From Arthrobacter sp. PAMC 25486 (GTDB lineage: Bacteria; Actinomycetota; Actinomycetes; Actinomycetales; Micrococcaceae): 64,000 nt of DNA. The notes under the pieces are model-generated. The model was not told the DNA's origin. It did no database searches and was given only the letters and a program-made list of their open reading frames with translations. Below are positions 30,198-39,394 of the stretch, one piece after another. Made by a program: the position numbers and the translations under genes. The stretch is taken from assembly GCF_000785535.1 (NCBI RefSeq), contig NZ_CP007595.1, positions 4,486,439 through 4,550,438 of the forward strand. The letters run 5' to 3'. How positions within the stretch are numbered: position 1 is the first letter of the stretch; each line of letters opens with the position of its first letter.

Positions 30198-30386
30198 GGG
30201 AACACCAAGCGGACAAAGCGTCTATTCGGGATCCTCCCGGATGGCGCAAGCGAAATGGACTGCAGTGATCGAACAAGGAGCAAGGCGATACCAATGGTGA
30301 AACAACCCGTATCCGTAAACGGCGTAGTGCGCTGGCGGGATGTGGGTTTGGCAGACGCAAAACCGCATCAGCAGAAGGAGCGCAAG

Positions 30387-30734
30387 ATGGTGGTATTACG
30401 CCACGAAATTGGTGACGTCCTCCGGGATGTGCGTCAACGTCAAGGCCGCACACTCCGTGAAGTCTCACACAATGCACGTGTCTCGTTGGGCTACCTCAGT
30501 GAGGTGGAACGTGGGCAGAAGGAAGCATCCTCAGAGCTGCTGTCCTCTATCTGTTCCGCCCTTGACGTACCGCTGTCACTGATGTTGCGTGAAGTCAGCG
30601 ACCGTCTGGCCATTGCCGAAGGCGTGGCCGTCCCGGACACCGTTCCCCAGGAATTCTCCGCCCGCTACGGCAGGGACCTGAACGAGGAACTCTCCGAAGA
30701 ACTGAACAAGGGCCTCGTGTCCAACTCCTTCTAA
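30387..30734 (+). CDS. clgR: ClgR-type XRE transcriptional regulator
   Basis: 115-residue regulator of clp protease and stress genes in actinobacteria. The XRE helix-turn-helix covers about residues 8-65 ([54 protein letters not shown]). The last ~45 residues form the acidic tail seen in ClgR, which is often a Clp target. The ATG at 30387 has AAGGAG at 30375-30380 and matches the family N-terminus; an ATG at 30294 would add 31 residues with no likeness. Confidence 0.92.
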   Translation: MVVLRHEIGDVLRDVRQRQGRTLREVSHNARVSLGYLSEVERGQKEASSELLSSICSALDVPLSLMLREVSDRLAIAEGVAVPDTVPQEFSARYGRDLNEELSEELNKGLVSNSF

Positions 30735-30738
30735 TCCA

Positions 30739-30804
30739 GCTGCCCGCGGTGTCGGGCAGCCACTAACGTTACTTGGCCCCTCCGTGCTGGAGGGGCCAAG
30801 TGCT
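30739..30804 (+). terminator. two consecutive hairpins after clgR
   Basis: Stem 1: GCTGCCCG (30739-30746) / 30753-30760. Stem 2: ACTTGGCCCCTCC (30771-30783) / 30789-30801, perfect 13 bp with a 5-nt loop, followed by GCTTT. Stem 2 looks like the main terminator. Confidence 0.75.
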
Positions 30805-30812
30805 TTAAAGAC

Positions 30813-30906
30813 GACGCTCGCTCACAGACGCTCGCTCACATATGGCTGGATTTCTGGCGACGCTCGCTCAGTTGTGGGGGTCTTTTGAGGAACGCTCGCT
30901 CGCTCA
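30813..30906. repeat. cluster of GACGCTCGCTCA repeats
   Basis: GACGCTCGCTCA at 30813-30824, 30827-30838 and 30859-30870, plus AACGCTCGCTCGCTCA at 30891-30906, between convergent clgR and marR. A further copy is at 23046-23058. Spacing is irregular, so this is not a CRISPR array. Confidence 0.75.
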
Positions 30907-30914
30907 GTTGGGAG

Positions 30915-31388
30915 TCAGCGCGTGTATTCGGTGTTGAGTTTGGCCAGCAGTGTGGCCAGTGTGGCCAGCTCGGCCTCGTCCCAATTCTTGAGCCGGGCAT
31001 GGAACGCATTTTGCCGGCCGGTCTGGATCAGGCTCATCTTTTCCCTACCGGCGTCGGTCAGCTCAATGAGCTGGGCCCTGCCATCGACCGGATCATCTTC
31101 CTTCTGCACCAGCCCGATATTCAGCAACAAGGCGATCTGCCTGCTGATCGACGGTTTGCCCACGCCGATGTGTTTGGCAAGATCTGTCAGGCGCATCTGG
31201 CCCTGGTGCAACAGCACTGACAGCAGTCCGTAGGCGGCGGGCTCCAAATCAGAATGAACGCTGCGAGTGAGCTGGTAGTTGATGGCCCGGGCGCGCCGCC
31301 ACAACAAACTTAACTGGAGATCAAGGTCTTCCATGGCCGCAACCTTGCCGGGGTTCCCGGACGCCTGGTGTGGGTCGCTACTAGTCAT
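30915..31388 (-). CDS. MarR family transcriptional regulator
   Basis: 157 residues with the winged helix in the middle: YGLLSVLLHQGQMRLTDLAKHIG, GKPSISRQIALLLNIGLVQKEDDPVDGRAQLIELTDAGRE, the last part being the MarR beta-wing. It should bind DNA as a dimer and respond to a small ligand. Start 31388 is favoured because TAGACT lies 6 nt upstream; Met19 (31334) is an alternative. No target is obvious beyond itself and divergent DUF3046. Confidence 0.88.
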   Translation of the reverse strand: MTSSDPHQASGNPGKVAAMEDLDLQLSLLWRRARAINYQLTRSVHSDLEPAAYGLLSVLLHQGQMRLTDLAKHIGVGKPSISRQIALLLNIGLVQKEDDPVDGRAQLIELTDAGREKMSLIQTGRQNAFHARLKNWDEAELATLATLLAKLNTEYTR

Positions 31389-31394
31389 GGCACA

Positions 31395-31400
31395 AGTCTA
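31395..31400 (-). promoter_or_regulatory. leaderless -10 of the marR gene
   Basis: TAGACT on the minus strand, 6 nt (TGTGCC) before the ATG at 31388. Confidence 0.55.
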
Positions 31401-31458
31401 TGCGCCGGTGTGGGATCCCGCGCCCCATTAAACGGCGCAGGCATGCAAGAATAGTCGG

Positions 31459-31680
31459 GTGCGAGTAAGTGAATTTTGGCGATTGATGGATGAGGAATTT
31501 AGCCCCTCCTATTCCCGTGTTGTGGCACGGGACCTGGTCTTGAGCGGTGTTGGCGGCAATACCGCCAGCGAAGCCCTGCGTGCCGGCTATGAGCCGAGGA
31601 AAATCTGGCTTGAAGTGTGCAAGGTCCAGGATGTCCCGGAGTCGCGCTGGCTGGGCCGTGACATTGTTGCCAAGGACTAA
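31459..31680 (+). CDS. DUF3046 family protein
   Basis: 73 residues (MRVSEFWRLMDEEFSPSYSRVVARDLVLSG.., ending SRWLGRDIVAKD), matching the short actinobacterial DUF3046 family found next to recA. Function unknown. It starts with GTG at 31459, which fits the conserved N-terminus. It is not fused to the recA transcript: a 338-bp control region follows. Confidence 0.85.
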   Translation: MRVSEFWRLMDEEFSPSYSRVVARDLVLSGVGGNTASEALRAGYEPRKIWLEVCKVQDVPESRWLGRDIVAKD

Positions 31681-31722
31681 CGGAAGCAAACAACGACTCC
31701 GCGACACGCCACGGGCAAATCT

Positions 31723-31751
31723 TCGAATATCTATTCGATGGAAACTATAGT
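31723..31751 (+). promoter_or_regulatory. recA promoter with LexA-like palindrome
   Basis: TCGAATATCTATTCGA (31723-31738) is a palindrome with the spacing of the actinobacterial SOS box (CGAACNNNNGTTCG) but T/A in place of the inner C/G. It covers the -35 region of a promoter with -10 TATAGT at 31746-31751. The leader to recA would be ~260 nt. Confidence 0.55.
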
Positions 31752-31826
31752 TACTGTGTGTCCAGCTGTGGGCAAGTTAAATAGTTGTCCACAATTTAGG
31801 CGTTTGAGCTTGCAGACCGCAGACAA

Positions 31827-31848
31827 TGTCAGACCCTTGAACTAGCGT
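31827..31848 (+). promoter_or_regulatory. RecA-NDp / PafBC-type recA promoter
   Basis: TGTCAG (31827-31832), then 10 nt, then TAGCGT (31843-31848). Spacing and both boxes fit the mycobacterial LexA-independent motif TTGTCRGTG-N8-TANNNT, except AC for TG after the first box. Confidence 0.55.
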
Positions 31849-32018
31849 TTTAGCTAACAAGTTAATTAGCTGCTGTCAGGTTCCATCAGCAGCATGCCGG
31901 GCAGCCGTCTGGCAGTACGGGACCATTTGAGTTTGCATCAGACCACTAACCGGGCGTTGCGCCAATCGCGCAGTTGCTTGGAGCCGGAAACGGCGCACAG
32001 GAAAGACCGAGGTGAATC

Positions 32019-33071
32019 ATGGCCGCTCCCGCAGACCGTGAAAAAGCGCTGGCAGCAGCACTTGCCCAGATTGACAAGCAATACGGCAAGGGTTCAGTCA
32101 TGCGCCTGGGTGACGATGTTCGGGCACCCATTGAAGTAATCCCCACGGGGTCCATTGCCCTGGATGTCGCTCTAGGCATAGGCGGGTTGCCACGCGGACG
32201 CGTCGTGGAGATCTACGGGCCGGAGTCTTCCGGAAAGACCACGTTGGCCCTGCACGCTGTGGCCAGTGCCCAGAAGCTTGGTGGCATTGCAGCCTTCATT
32301 GATGCCGAGCACGCGCTTGACCCGGAATACGCAGCCAAACTCGGCGTAGACACTGACGCGCTCCTGGTGTCGCAGCCGGATACGGGTGAGCAGGCCTTGG
32401 AAATCATGGACATGCTCATCGGTTCGGGCTCCCTGGACGTCATCGTCATTGACTCCGTGGCGGCCCTTGTGCCCCGTGCCGAAATTGAAGGCGACATGGG
32501 TGACAGCCACGTTGGCCTGCAGGCCCGCCTCATGAGCCAGGCTCTACGTAAGATCACCGGGCGCCTGAGCCAGACCAAGACGACCGCCATCTTCATCAAC
32601 CAGCTGCGGGAGAAAATCGGTGTGTTCTTCGGCAGCCCCGAAACGACCACCGGTGGCAAGGCGCTGAAGTTCTATGCGTCAATCCGCCTTGACATTCGGC
32701 GCATCCAGACCTTGAAAGAGGGTGCCGACGCCGTTGGCAACCGCACCAAGGTCAAGGTCGTCAAGAACAAAATGGCCCCACCGTTCAAGATCGCCGAGTT
32801 CGACATCATCTATGGTGTAGGCATTTCGCGTGAAGGCGGAATCATCGACATGGGTGTCGAACACGGCATCATCCGCAAATCAGGTTCCTGGTACACCTAT
32901 GACGGCGACCAGCTGGGACAGGGCATGGAGAACTCACGGCGCTTTTTGAAGGACAACCCGGAGCTGGCAGATGAACTGGAGCGTCTCATCAAGGCAAAGC
33001 TGGGAGTGGGCGTCATTGCCGAGACTGAAGAAGAAGCAGCCCCCAAACTCAAAGCAGTTGACGGCTTCTAG
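32019..33071 (+). CDS. recA: recombinase RecA
   Basis: Strand-exchange protein and co-protease for LexA. The 350 residues show [19 protein letters not shown], Walker [10 protein letters not shown] (about 67-75), Walker [13 protein letters not shown], the L2 loop region [17 protein letters not shown] and the acidic C-terminus. No intein is present. The ATG at 32019 follows GAGGTGAATC. Two damage-responsive promoters are suggested upstream. recX follows 9 nt after the stop. Confidence 0.99.
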   Translation: MAAPADREKALAAALAQIDKQYGKGSVMRLGDDVRAPIEVIPTGSIALDVALGIGGLPRGRVVEIYGPESSGKTTLALHAVASAQKLGGIAAFIDAEHALDPEYAAKLGVDTDALLVSQPDTGEQALEIMDMLIGSGSLDVIVIDSVAALVPRAEIEGDMGDSHVGLQARLMSQALRKITGRLSQTKTTAIFINQLREKIGVFFGSPETTTGGKALKFYASIRLDIRRIQTLKEGADAVGNRTKVKVVKNKMAPPFKIAEFDIIYGVGISREGGIIDMGVEHGIIRKSGSWYTYDGDQLGQGMENSRRFLKDNPELADELERLIKAKLGVGVIAETEEEAAPKLKAVDGF

Positions 33072-33080
33072 GAAACTTGA

Positions 33081-33608
33081 GTGAATAGCGCCCGCCCGGC
33101 ACCGGAACTGGACCCCGACGCGAATCCCGCGTCGGTGGCCCGGTCCATTGTGCTGCGACAGTTGGCGAATTCCGCCAAGAGCAGGCACCAATTGAGCCAA
33201 AAGCTTGCCGAACGTAACATTCCCGAAGATGTGGCCGAAGCCGTGCTCGACCGATTTGAAGCGGTCAAGCTCATCGATGATGGCGACTTTGCGCAGATGT
33301 GGGTGCGCAGCAGGTCCCAGCACAAGTCACTGGCTCGGGGCGCCTTGAAGCGGGAATTGGCTGACAAGGGCATTGCGCCGGAACTGGCCGGAGCAGCCCT
33401 GGCCCAGATCGATGATGACACCGAACTCGAGCAGGGCAAGGAGCTCGTACGCCGCAAGCTGCGGGGTTCGATCGATCTGAATGACCGGCTGGAGCGTGAG
33501 AAGTACACGCGCCGCTGGGTGGGTATGCTGGCGCGCAAGGGATTCAACCCGTCCCTGGCATTTGGCATGGTTTCCGACGTCATTGAAGCGAGCCTGCAAG
33601 ATGACTAA
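33081..33608 (+). CDS. recX: regulatory protein RecX
   Basis: Inhibitor and modulator of RecA filaments. The 175 residues consist of three-helix repeats: ARSIVLRQLANSAKSRHQLSQKLAERNIPEDVAEAVLDRFEAVKLIDD, FAQMWVRSRSQHKSLARGALKRELADKGI and a C-terminal repeat with RRWVGMLARKGF. The GTG at 33081 has AGGAAA at 33070-33075. The last codons overlap the next gene by 8 nt, so recA-recX and the secreted protein are probably one operon. Confidence 0.96.
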   Translation: MNSARPAPELDPDANPASVARSIVLRQLANSAKSRHQLSQKLAERNIPEDVAEAVLDRFEAVKLIDDGDFAQMWVRSRSQHKSLARGALKRELADKGIAPELAGAALAQIDDDTELEQGKELVRRKLRGSIDLNDRLEREKYTRRWVGMLARKGFNPSLAFGMVSDVIEASLQDD

Positions 33609-34956
33609 CAGGCATGCATTTTTGCAACGAATCCTTGTCGCCTGTGCTGCGGCAGGGGTTGTTGCTGCCTGCTCCTTCTTCGCCGTACCGGCGCAGGCCG
33701 AGGACGGTCCGCCCTCTGGATTTCCCAGCTGGTCCGACGTGGAGAAAACCAAGAATGACGCGGCGGCCGCTGCCGCACAGGTCGGCAATATTTCACAACT
33801 GCTGGACATGCTGGACAACGAGGCCGGCGTTCTGGGGGATGCCGCCGTCCAGGCAGGGGCCGACTACGCTACGACCCAACAAACACTTGATGCGGTGACC
33901 GCGCAAGTCACCATCCTGAACGCCCAAGCGCAAAGGGCCGACGAGCAAGCCCAGCAGTACACGCGAGAAGCAGTCGCCGTAGCGGTGCAAAGCTACAAGA
34001 ACGGCGGGGCGAACTTCGGGGTCATTGCTACCATCGCGGACCTGGAATCGGCAAAGAATCTCAACGGGGTGGACTTGCTGCAGAAAATCGGTGAACGGTC
34101 GGCCATCAAGGCAGCCCGCGCCAGCGAATCGCAAGCAGCGGCTACCGAATTGCAAAAGACGCGGGAATCCGCACTGGTAGTCCACAAGGAATTGACCGCC
34201 CAAGCAGTGACTGCCCGGGACGCTGCAGTGGCCGCGCAATCTGCCCTGAACCGGCAGATCGAAACCCAACAAGAACAAAGCAGCACCCTTGTCGCTCAAC
34301 TGGCGTTCTTGAAGGGCACCTCCGATGCGCAGGAACGCGAATACCGCCAGGGCCAAACTGCGCTGGCACATTACGAACAAGTCCAGGACGCCAAACGCAA
34401 AGCGGATGATGCCGCCCGGCGCGCCGTCGAGGCGGAAAACAACACCCCAAAGCATCAGTCGCTGCCGGAGTCCAAACCGTTTCCCGACCCAGTGCCAGCA
34501 CCCTCCCCGAAACCGGTTCCAGCACCGAAACCTGTGCCTGAAGCAGCCCCGCAGCCAGCGCCCGAACCCATCGTGCCGGAGCCGCCTGTGGTAACCCCAC
34601 CCGGCGGATCGGGAGCCCTGGAACCCAACCTCCCCGGTGGGGCAGTCAACGACCCCGCAGGCGCCAAGGCTTACGCTGCCGGCTCGCTGGGCTCCTTTGG
34701 ATGGGGGCAGGACCAATTCCAGTGCCTCGATAATCTGTGGGAACGGGAATCCAATTGGCGCACCAATGCCACCAACCCCTCTAGCGGGGCCTATGGAATC
34801 GCCCAGGCGCTGCAGCCCAGCAGGTACGGCGATGTCGGCAATGACTGGCTCACCAACTATCGGACACAAGTCACCTGGGGCCTTGGCTATATCCAGGGCC
34901 GGTACGGTTCGCCCTGCGGCGCATGGGACCATTCCCAAACCATCGGCTGGTACTGA
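33601..34956 (+). CDS. secreted coiled-coil protein with lytic-transglycosylase-like C-terminus
   Basis: 451 residues. Signal peptide (residues 1 to ~31, ending VPAQA), a long coiled coil (about 35-290), a Pro/Lys-rich linker (PAPSPKPVPAPKPVPEAAPQ), and a C-terminal domain of ~85 residues with LDNLWERESNWRTNATNPSSG and YGIAQALQPSRYG, as in SLT/APF-type lysozyme-like domains; Glu in WERESNW would be the acid catalyst. The single Cys pair (QCLDN / SPCGAW) may form a disulfide. It likely remodels peptidoglycan. It overlaps recX, an unusual operon partner. Confidence 0.85.
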   Translation: MTNRHAFLQRILVACAAAGVVAACSFFAVPAQAEDGPPSGFPSWSDVEKTKNDAAAAAAQVGNISQLLDMLDNEAGVLGDAAVQAGADYATTQQTLDAVTAQVTILNAQAQRADEQAQQYTREAVAVAVQSYKNGGANFGVIATIADLESAKNLNGVDLLQKIGERSAIKAARASESQAAATELQKTRESALVVHKELTAQAVTARDAAVAAQSALNRQIETQQEQSSTLVAQLAFLKGTSDAQEREYRQGQTALAHYEQVQDAKRKADDAARRAVEAENNTPKHQSLPESKPFPDPVPAPSPKPVPAPKPVPEAAPQPAPEPIVPEPPVVTPPGGSGALEPNLPGGAVNDPAGAKAYAAGSLGSFGWGQDQFQCLDNLWERESNWRTNATNPSSGAYGIAQALQPSRYGDVGNDWLTNYRTQVTWGLGYIQGRYGSPCGAWDHSQTIGWY

Positions 34957-35137
34957 TTCCCAGCTGATTAGGTTGACTGGCTCGCCAGCGGCTCGCCAGC
35001 GGCCCGTCCAACGGGTCCCTCGGTTCAACGGTCCCTCGGTGCGGTGGGCCGAGCCCGCCCACTCAGCCCACCCACGCAGCCTGCCCACCGCTCGGGCGGT
35101 TTAGCCTATACGCGGTGACAGGTCTTAAGCTTGTACG
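34957..35137. other. repeat-rich gap before miaB
   Basis: 181 bp with short direct repeats (GGCTCGCCAGC twice near 34979-35000; GGTCCCTCGGT twice near 35025-35041). A small stem ACCGC (35087-35091) / GCGGT (35096-35100) followed by TTTAG may terminate the operon. The miaB -10 lies at its right end. Confidence 0.45.
35126..35131 (+). promoter_or_regulatory. leaderless -10 of miaB
   Basis: TAAGCT, 6 nt before the GTG at 35138. The same hexamer and spacing occur at hisC. Confidence 0.6.
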
Positions 35138-36730
35138 GTGAGCCTGATCCAAGACAGCGTTGATTCTTCCGCAACCGTAGCAATCGCAGCAACCCCTGCC
35201 AGCCAGCCCCGCACGTACCAGGTGCGCACCTACGGCTGCCAAATGAACGTCCATGACTCCGAGCGCATGGCCGGGTTGCTGGAAACGGCGGGCATGGTCG
35301 CCTTCGATGATTCAAATGCCACAGGTGAACTTGACGGGCACGGCCAGCCCGTGGGCCCCAGCGCGGACGTCGTCGTATTCAACACCTGCGCCGTCCGCGA
35401 GAACGCCGACAACAAGCTCTACGGCAACCTGGGCATGCTGGCCCATGTCAAGGAAAGCAATCCAGGCATGCAGATCGCCGTGGGCGGCTGCCTGGCGCAA
35501 AAGGACAGGGACACCATCCAAAAACGCGCCCCCTGGGTGGATGTTGTCTTTGGCACGCACAACGTAGGCGCCCTGCCGGTCCTGCTGGAACGCGCCCGCC
35601 ACAACACCGACGCGCAGATGGAAATTCTGGAATCCCTCGACGTCTTCCCCTCCACGCTGCCCACTAAACGTGATGCGGTCTACTCCGGCTGGGTCTCCAT
35701 CTCCGTGGGCTGCAACAACACCTGCACCTTCTGCATCGTGCCCTCCCTGCGCGGCAAGGAGCGCGACCGCCGGCCCGGTGAGATCCTGGCCGAAATCCAG
35801 GCCCTGGTGGACGACGGCGCCATCGAGGTCACGCTGCTGGGCCAAAACGTGAACTCCTACGGCGTCGAGTTCGGTGACCGCCTCGCCTTCGGCAAGCTGC
35901 TGCGCGCCTGCGGGCAGATCGAGGGCCTGGAGCGGGTGCGTTTCACCAGCCCGCACCCGGCAGCCTTCACCGACGACGTCATCGCCGCCATGGCCGAGAC
36001 CCCCAACGTCATGCCCCAGCTGCACATGCCGCTGCAGTCCGGCTCCGACAAGGTACTCAAGGACATGCGCCGCTCCTACCGCTCCGCGAAATTCCTGGGC
36101 ATCCTGGACAAGGTGCGCGAACAGATGCCGCACGCCGCCATTTCCACCGACATCATCGTCGGCTTCCCTGGCGAGACCGAGGAGGACTTCCAAGCCACGC
36201 TCGACGTCGTTGAAAAGTCACGCTTTGCCACCGCCTTCACCTTCCAATACTCCAAGCGCCCCGGCACACCCGCCGCCGATCTCCCGGATCAGCTGCCCAA
36301 GGACGTGGTCCAGGAACGCTTCCTGCGCCTGACCGCGCTGCAGGATCGGATCGCTGCCGAGGAAAACGCCAAGCAGCTCGGCCGCCAGGTCGAGGTCATG
36401 GTCACGGCACAATCCGGGCGCAAGGCGGCTGAAACAAACCGGCTGTCCGGCCGTGCCCAGGACCAGCGCCTCGTCCACTTCAGTGTCCCCGACGGTGCTG
36501 AAACACCGCGCCCCGGCGATCTTGTCACGCTCACCATTACGGAGGCTGCGGCCTTCCACCTCGTCGCTGACCCCACCGTGGCTGACTACAAGCTGCGCCG
36601 CTCGCGTGCAGGAGACGCCTGGGATCTCGCCCAGGCTGATTCCTGCGGCACGCCCACCACCGGAACGTCCGACGGCGCCCGGCCGAAAGTCAGCCTGGGC
36701 ATGCCTTCGCTTCCGGTCCGGACAGCGTGA
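35138..36730 (+). CDS. miaB: tRNA-2-methylthio-N6-dimethylallyladenosine synthase
   Basis: Radical SAM methylthiotransferase acting on i6A37 made by MiaA. 530 residues: N-terminal UPF0004 domain with [15 protein letters not shown] and [16 protein letters not shown], radical SAM cluster in [18 protein letters not shown], and a TRAM domain around 440-505. A C-terminal ~25-residue tail is poorly conserved. The GTG at 35138 is set by the -10 box. It ends in GTGA with miaA, so the two modification steps are translationally coupled. Confidence 0.96.
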   Translation: MSLIQDSVDSSATVAIAATPASQPRTYQVRTYGCQMNVHDSERMAGLLETAGMVAFDDSNATGELDGHGQPVGPSADVVVFNTCAVRENADNKLYGNLGMLAHVKESNPGMQIAVGGCLAQKDRDTIQKRAPWVDVVFGTHNVGALPVLLERARHNTDAQMEILESLDVFPSTLPTKRDAVYSGWVSISVGCNNTCTFCIVPSLRGKERDRRPGEILAEIQALVDDGAIEVTLLGQNVNSYGVEFGDRLAFGKLLRACGQIEGLERVRFTSPHPAAFTDDVIAAMAETPNVMPQLHMPLQSGSDKVLKDMRRSYRSAKFLGILDKVREQMPHAAISTDIIVGFPGETEEDFQATLDVVEKSRFATAFTFQYSKRPGTPAADLPDQLPKDVVQERFLRLTALQDRIAAEENAKQLGRQVEVMVTAQSGRKAAETNRLSGRAQDQRLVHFSVPDGAETPRPGDLVTLTITEAAAFHLVADPTVADYKLRRSRAGDAWDLAQADSCGTPTTGTSDGARPKVSLGMPSLPVRTA

Positions 36731-37668
36731 GCCAACAGTACGCAGCTCCCCAGGGGAGCAGACCGGCAGCCCTTCCCTTGGTGGCGATTGTGGGCCCCAC
36801 CGGCTCCGGCAAGTCGGAACTGGCCCTGGCGCTGGCAGAACATTTTGACGGTGAAGCCGTCAACGCAGACTCCATGCAGTTTTACCGAGGCATGGACATC
36901 GGCACGGCCAAGCTGGCGTTCGCGGAACGGCGCGGCGTCCCGCACCACCTGATGGACTTCCTCAGCGTCCGCGAGGACACCACGGTGGCCGCGTTCCAGC
37001 AATTGGCCCGCACGGCCATCGCAGACATCCGCTCCCGCGGCAAGCTGCCCATCCTGGTGGGCGGCTCGGGGCTCTACAACAGGGCCGCCATTGACGTCCT
37101 GGAATTTCCGGGCACCGATCCGCAGCTCAGGGCAGCCCTTGAGGCGGAGCTGGAACGGTACGGGCTGCCCGCGATGCTGGCCCGCCTGACTGTGGTGGAC
37201 CCGGTGTCCGCAGCCCGCATCAACGACGGCAAGCGCGTGGTGCGGGCCCTTGAAGTCCACCAGCTGACCGGCAGGGCCTTCAGCTCCTTCATGCCACAGC
37301 GCCAGTACGTGTGCCCCACGGTGCAGATTGGACTGAACGGCGACAGGGGCGATCTTCACCAACGCCTGGCCGGGCGCGTGCATCGAATGGTGGAACAGGG
37401 ACTGCTCGATGAGGTTGCAGCGCTCATTCCCGAAGGTTTGCGCGAGGGCCGCACCGCCCACAAGGCGCTGGGCTACCAGCAATTTCTGCGCGTCCTTGAC
37501 GGCGAATCCACAGTGGCGGAAGCCAGTGAGGAGACCATTATCGCCACCCGCCAATTTGCCCGCCGCCAGCTCACCTGGTTCCGTGGCGACCCCCGCGTGC
37601 ACTGGCTTGACTGGTCCGCGCCGGATCTTGGCACGGCCGCCGCAGCCCTCGTGTCTGGCGTGCTTTAG
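36727..37668 (+). CDS. miaA: tRNA dimethylallyltransferase
   Basis: Adds the dimethylallyl group to A37. 313 residues with P-loop [67 protein letters not shown] and the C-terminal [10 protein letters not shown]. The GTG at 36727 overlaps the miaB stop. Its stop codon TAG is itself part of the dapF -10 box. Confidence 0.97.
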   Translation: MSQQYAAPQGSRPAALPLVAIVGPTGSGKSELALALAEHFDGEAVNADSMQFYRGMDIGTAKLAFAERRGVPHHLMDFLSVREDTTVAAFQQLARTAIADIRSRGKLPILVGGSGLYNRAAIDVLEFPGTDPQLRAALEAELERYGLPAMLARLTVVDPVSAARINDGKRVVRALEVHQLTGRAFSSFMPQRQYVCPTVQIGLNGDRGDLHQRLAGRVHRMVEQGLLDEVAALIPEGLREGRTAHKALGYQQFLRVLDGESTVAEASEETIIATRQFARRQLTWFRGDPRVHWLDWSAPDLGTAAAALVSGVL

Positions 37669-37671
37669 TCT
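37666..37671 (+). promoter_or_regulatory. leaderless -10 of dapF
   Basis: TAGTCT begins with the miaA stop codon and ends 6 nt before the dapF ATG at 37678. Confidence 0.6.
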
Positions 37672-37677
37672 TAAAAC

Positions 37678-38613
37678 ATGACTTCACCCGAAACCTCCCT
37701 GACAGGCATGCGCTTTTCCAAAGGCCATGGCACCGGCAACGACTTTGTGCTGTTGGCCGACCCGGACGGCACCCGTGGGCTGTCGCCGGAGCAGATCGCC
37801 AGGCTGTGCGACCGCCACCGCGGACTCGGCGGCGACGGGCTGATCCGGGCCGTTCGCTCCCGGCACGTGCCCGAAGGTGCCGCGTTGTTGGCAGCCCAGC
37901 CGGATGCTGAGTGGTTCATGGATTATTACAACGCCGACGGCTCACGCTCTGAAATGTGCGGCAACGGGGTGCGCGTCTTCGTGCACTTTCTGCTTGCGCA
38001 GGGCCTCGTGGAGCTGGGAGCCGGCGACGAGCTGGCCATTGGCACGCGTGCCGGTGTCAAGGTGGTGACCCGGACTGCTGACGGCTACCGCGTGGACATG
38101 GGGCCCTGGGATTTCATCCACCCCGAGGACGCCGCCGTGCGCGGCACTGATTCCCTGGTGGAGGCGGCCGGTCTGCCGGTGCAGCGCCCCGCCTTGTCCA
38201 TAACCATGGGCAACCCCCACACGGTGGTGGCGCTGGCTGACCTTGCCGAACTGGCGGCCGTGAACCTCACCACCGCGCCCGCCGTGGCACCGCTTCCCCC
38301 GCACGGAACGAACGTGGAGTTTGCGGTGCCGGCCGAGCCGTTGGTGATGGACGACGTCGGACACATCAGTATGCGCGTCCACGAACGTGGCGTGGGGGAG
38401 ACGCTGTCCTGCGGTACGGGTGCCTGTGCCGCGGCTGCCGCCACCCGGTTCTGGGCCGGAAGCCAGGCGCCGGACTCATGGCTGGTCGCGGTGCCCGGCG
38501 GCGTGGTGGGTGTGCGGTTTTTCCAGGGGCCCGGGGGGCGTGAGCACGTGGAACTCAGTGGTCCTGCCGTCATGGTGGCCGAAGGCGTGCTTGCCGAAGG
38601 GCTGCTGCCTTAG
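37678..38613 (+). CDS. dapF: diaminopimelate epimerase
   Basis: Converts LL- to meso-diaminopimelate for lysine and peptidoglycan. 311 residues, two mirror domains; the two catalytic cysteines sit in SRSEMCGNGVRVF and GVGETLSCGTGACAAA. N-terminal FSKGHGTGNDFVLL is typical. The 3' end overlaps the convergent methyltransferase gene by 4 nt. Confidence 0.97.
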   Translation: MTSPETSLTGMRFSKGHGTGNDFVLLADPDGTRGLSPEQIARLCDRHRGLGGDGLIRAVRSRHVPEGAALLAAQPDAEWFMDYYNADGSRSEMCGNGVRVFVHFLLAQGLVELGAGDELAIGTRAGVKVVTRTADGYRVDMGPWDFIHPEDAAVRGTDSLVEAAGLPVQRPALSITMGNPHTVVALADLAELAAVNLTTAPAVAPLPPHGTNVEFAVPAEPLVMDDVGHISMRVHERGVGETLSCGTGACAAAAATRFWAGSQAPDSWLVAVPGGVVGVRFFQGPGGREHVELSGPAVMVAEGVLAEGLLP

Positions 38614-39254
38614 GTGTTGCTGCGGGTTACCCGGAGAATGCGGAACGCCTTGTGCGTGGAGTCACGGCTGACGGTGAAACCGGCCTCCGGGAAGTGGTCG
38701 GCCAATTCGGCTGCGAGCCAACGCTGCAAGGAATCCGAGCCAAGGTTCTTTTGTACCACCAGGTAGGCGTTGCCGTGCTGCGCCAGCCGGGGCAGCCACA
38801 TGAGCAGGATCGAGTGCAGCTCGGACTTGCCTACCCGGATCGGCGGATTGGACCAGATGGTGTTGAAGCGCAGGTCCGGGTCGACGGCGTCGGGCGTTGA
38901 CGCCTTCACATTATCCAGCCCGAGCGCCTTGGCGTTGTCCTGGGTCAGTTCGATGGAGCGCTCGTTGACGTCCACGGCGTAAACGGTTGTGTCCGGGGAC
39001 CGCAGGGCCAAGGTCAGGGCGATGGGGCCCCAGCCGCAGCCAATGTCGAGCAGATTGCCTTCTGTGGCTGGCGGCGGCGCCTCGTTGAGCAGGATGATGG
39101 TTCCCTTGTCCACGCCGTCGGGGCTGAAGATGCCACCCGCCGTTTGGAGCTGGCGTTTTTCCCCGGCCAGGACCACGCTGAGGGGTCGACGTTTCATCGG
39201 CGTCGCCGGTTGTGAACTGAAATAGTGCTCTGCACCCTGAGTACCCATAGTCAT
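38610..39254 (-). CDS. class I SAM methyltransferase, RsmC-like
   Basis: 214 residues of the MTS (methyltransferase small) type. N-terminal EHYFSSQPATPMKRRPL, SAM motif LLDIGCGWGPIALTLAL, acidic AVDVNERSIELT and the NPPY-like catalytic motif IWSNPPIRVG, which suggests base N-methylation of guanine in rRNA. It is only the catalytic half of E. coli-type RsmC/RlmG. TAATCT lies close before the ATG at 39254; a second ATG at 39248 is possible. Divergent from hflX. Confidence 0.85.
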   Translation of the reverse strand: MTMGTQGAEHYFSSQPATPMKRRPLSVVLAGEKRQLQTAGGIFSPDGVDKGTIILLNEAPPPATEGNLLDIGCGWGPIALTLALRSPDTTVYAVDVNERSIELTQDNAKALGLDNVKASTPDAVDPDLRFNTIWSNPPIRVGKSELHSILLMWLPRLAQHGNAYLVVQKNLGSDSLQRWLAAELADHFPEAGFTVSRDSTHKAFRILRVTRSNT

Positions 39255-39394
39255 GCCAGATTAGTGCCCAAATCCGTGTTTGTGTATCTAGGCGCACCTA
39301 ACCGCAGCACCGTTTATCCACAGGAATGTGGTTGCGAAGGTGTGCGTGTGGGCGGGCCGGACTACGATTGAGGGTAAGCGCCTATAAGGAGAAT

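Noticed and set aside
30813..30906. Possible CRISPR array
   Set aside because: Repeats are 12 bp, irregularly spaced, and no cas genes are present.
36653..36730. Frameshift at the miaB 3' end
   Set aside because: The poorly conserved tail could suggest one, but the frame stays open to a normal GTGA junction with miaA.
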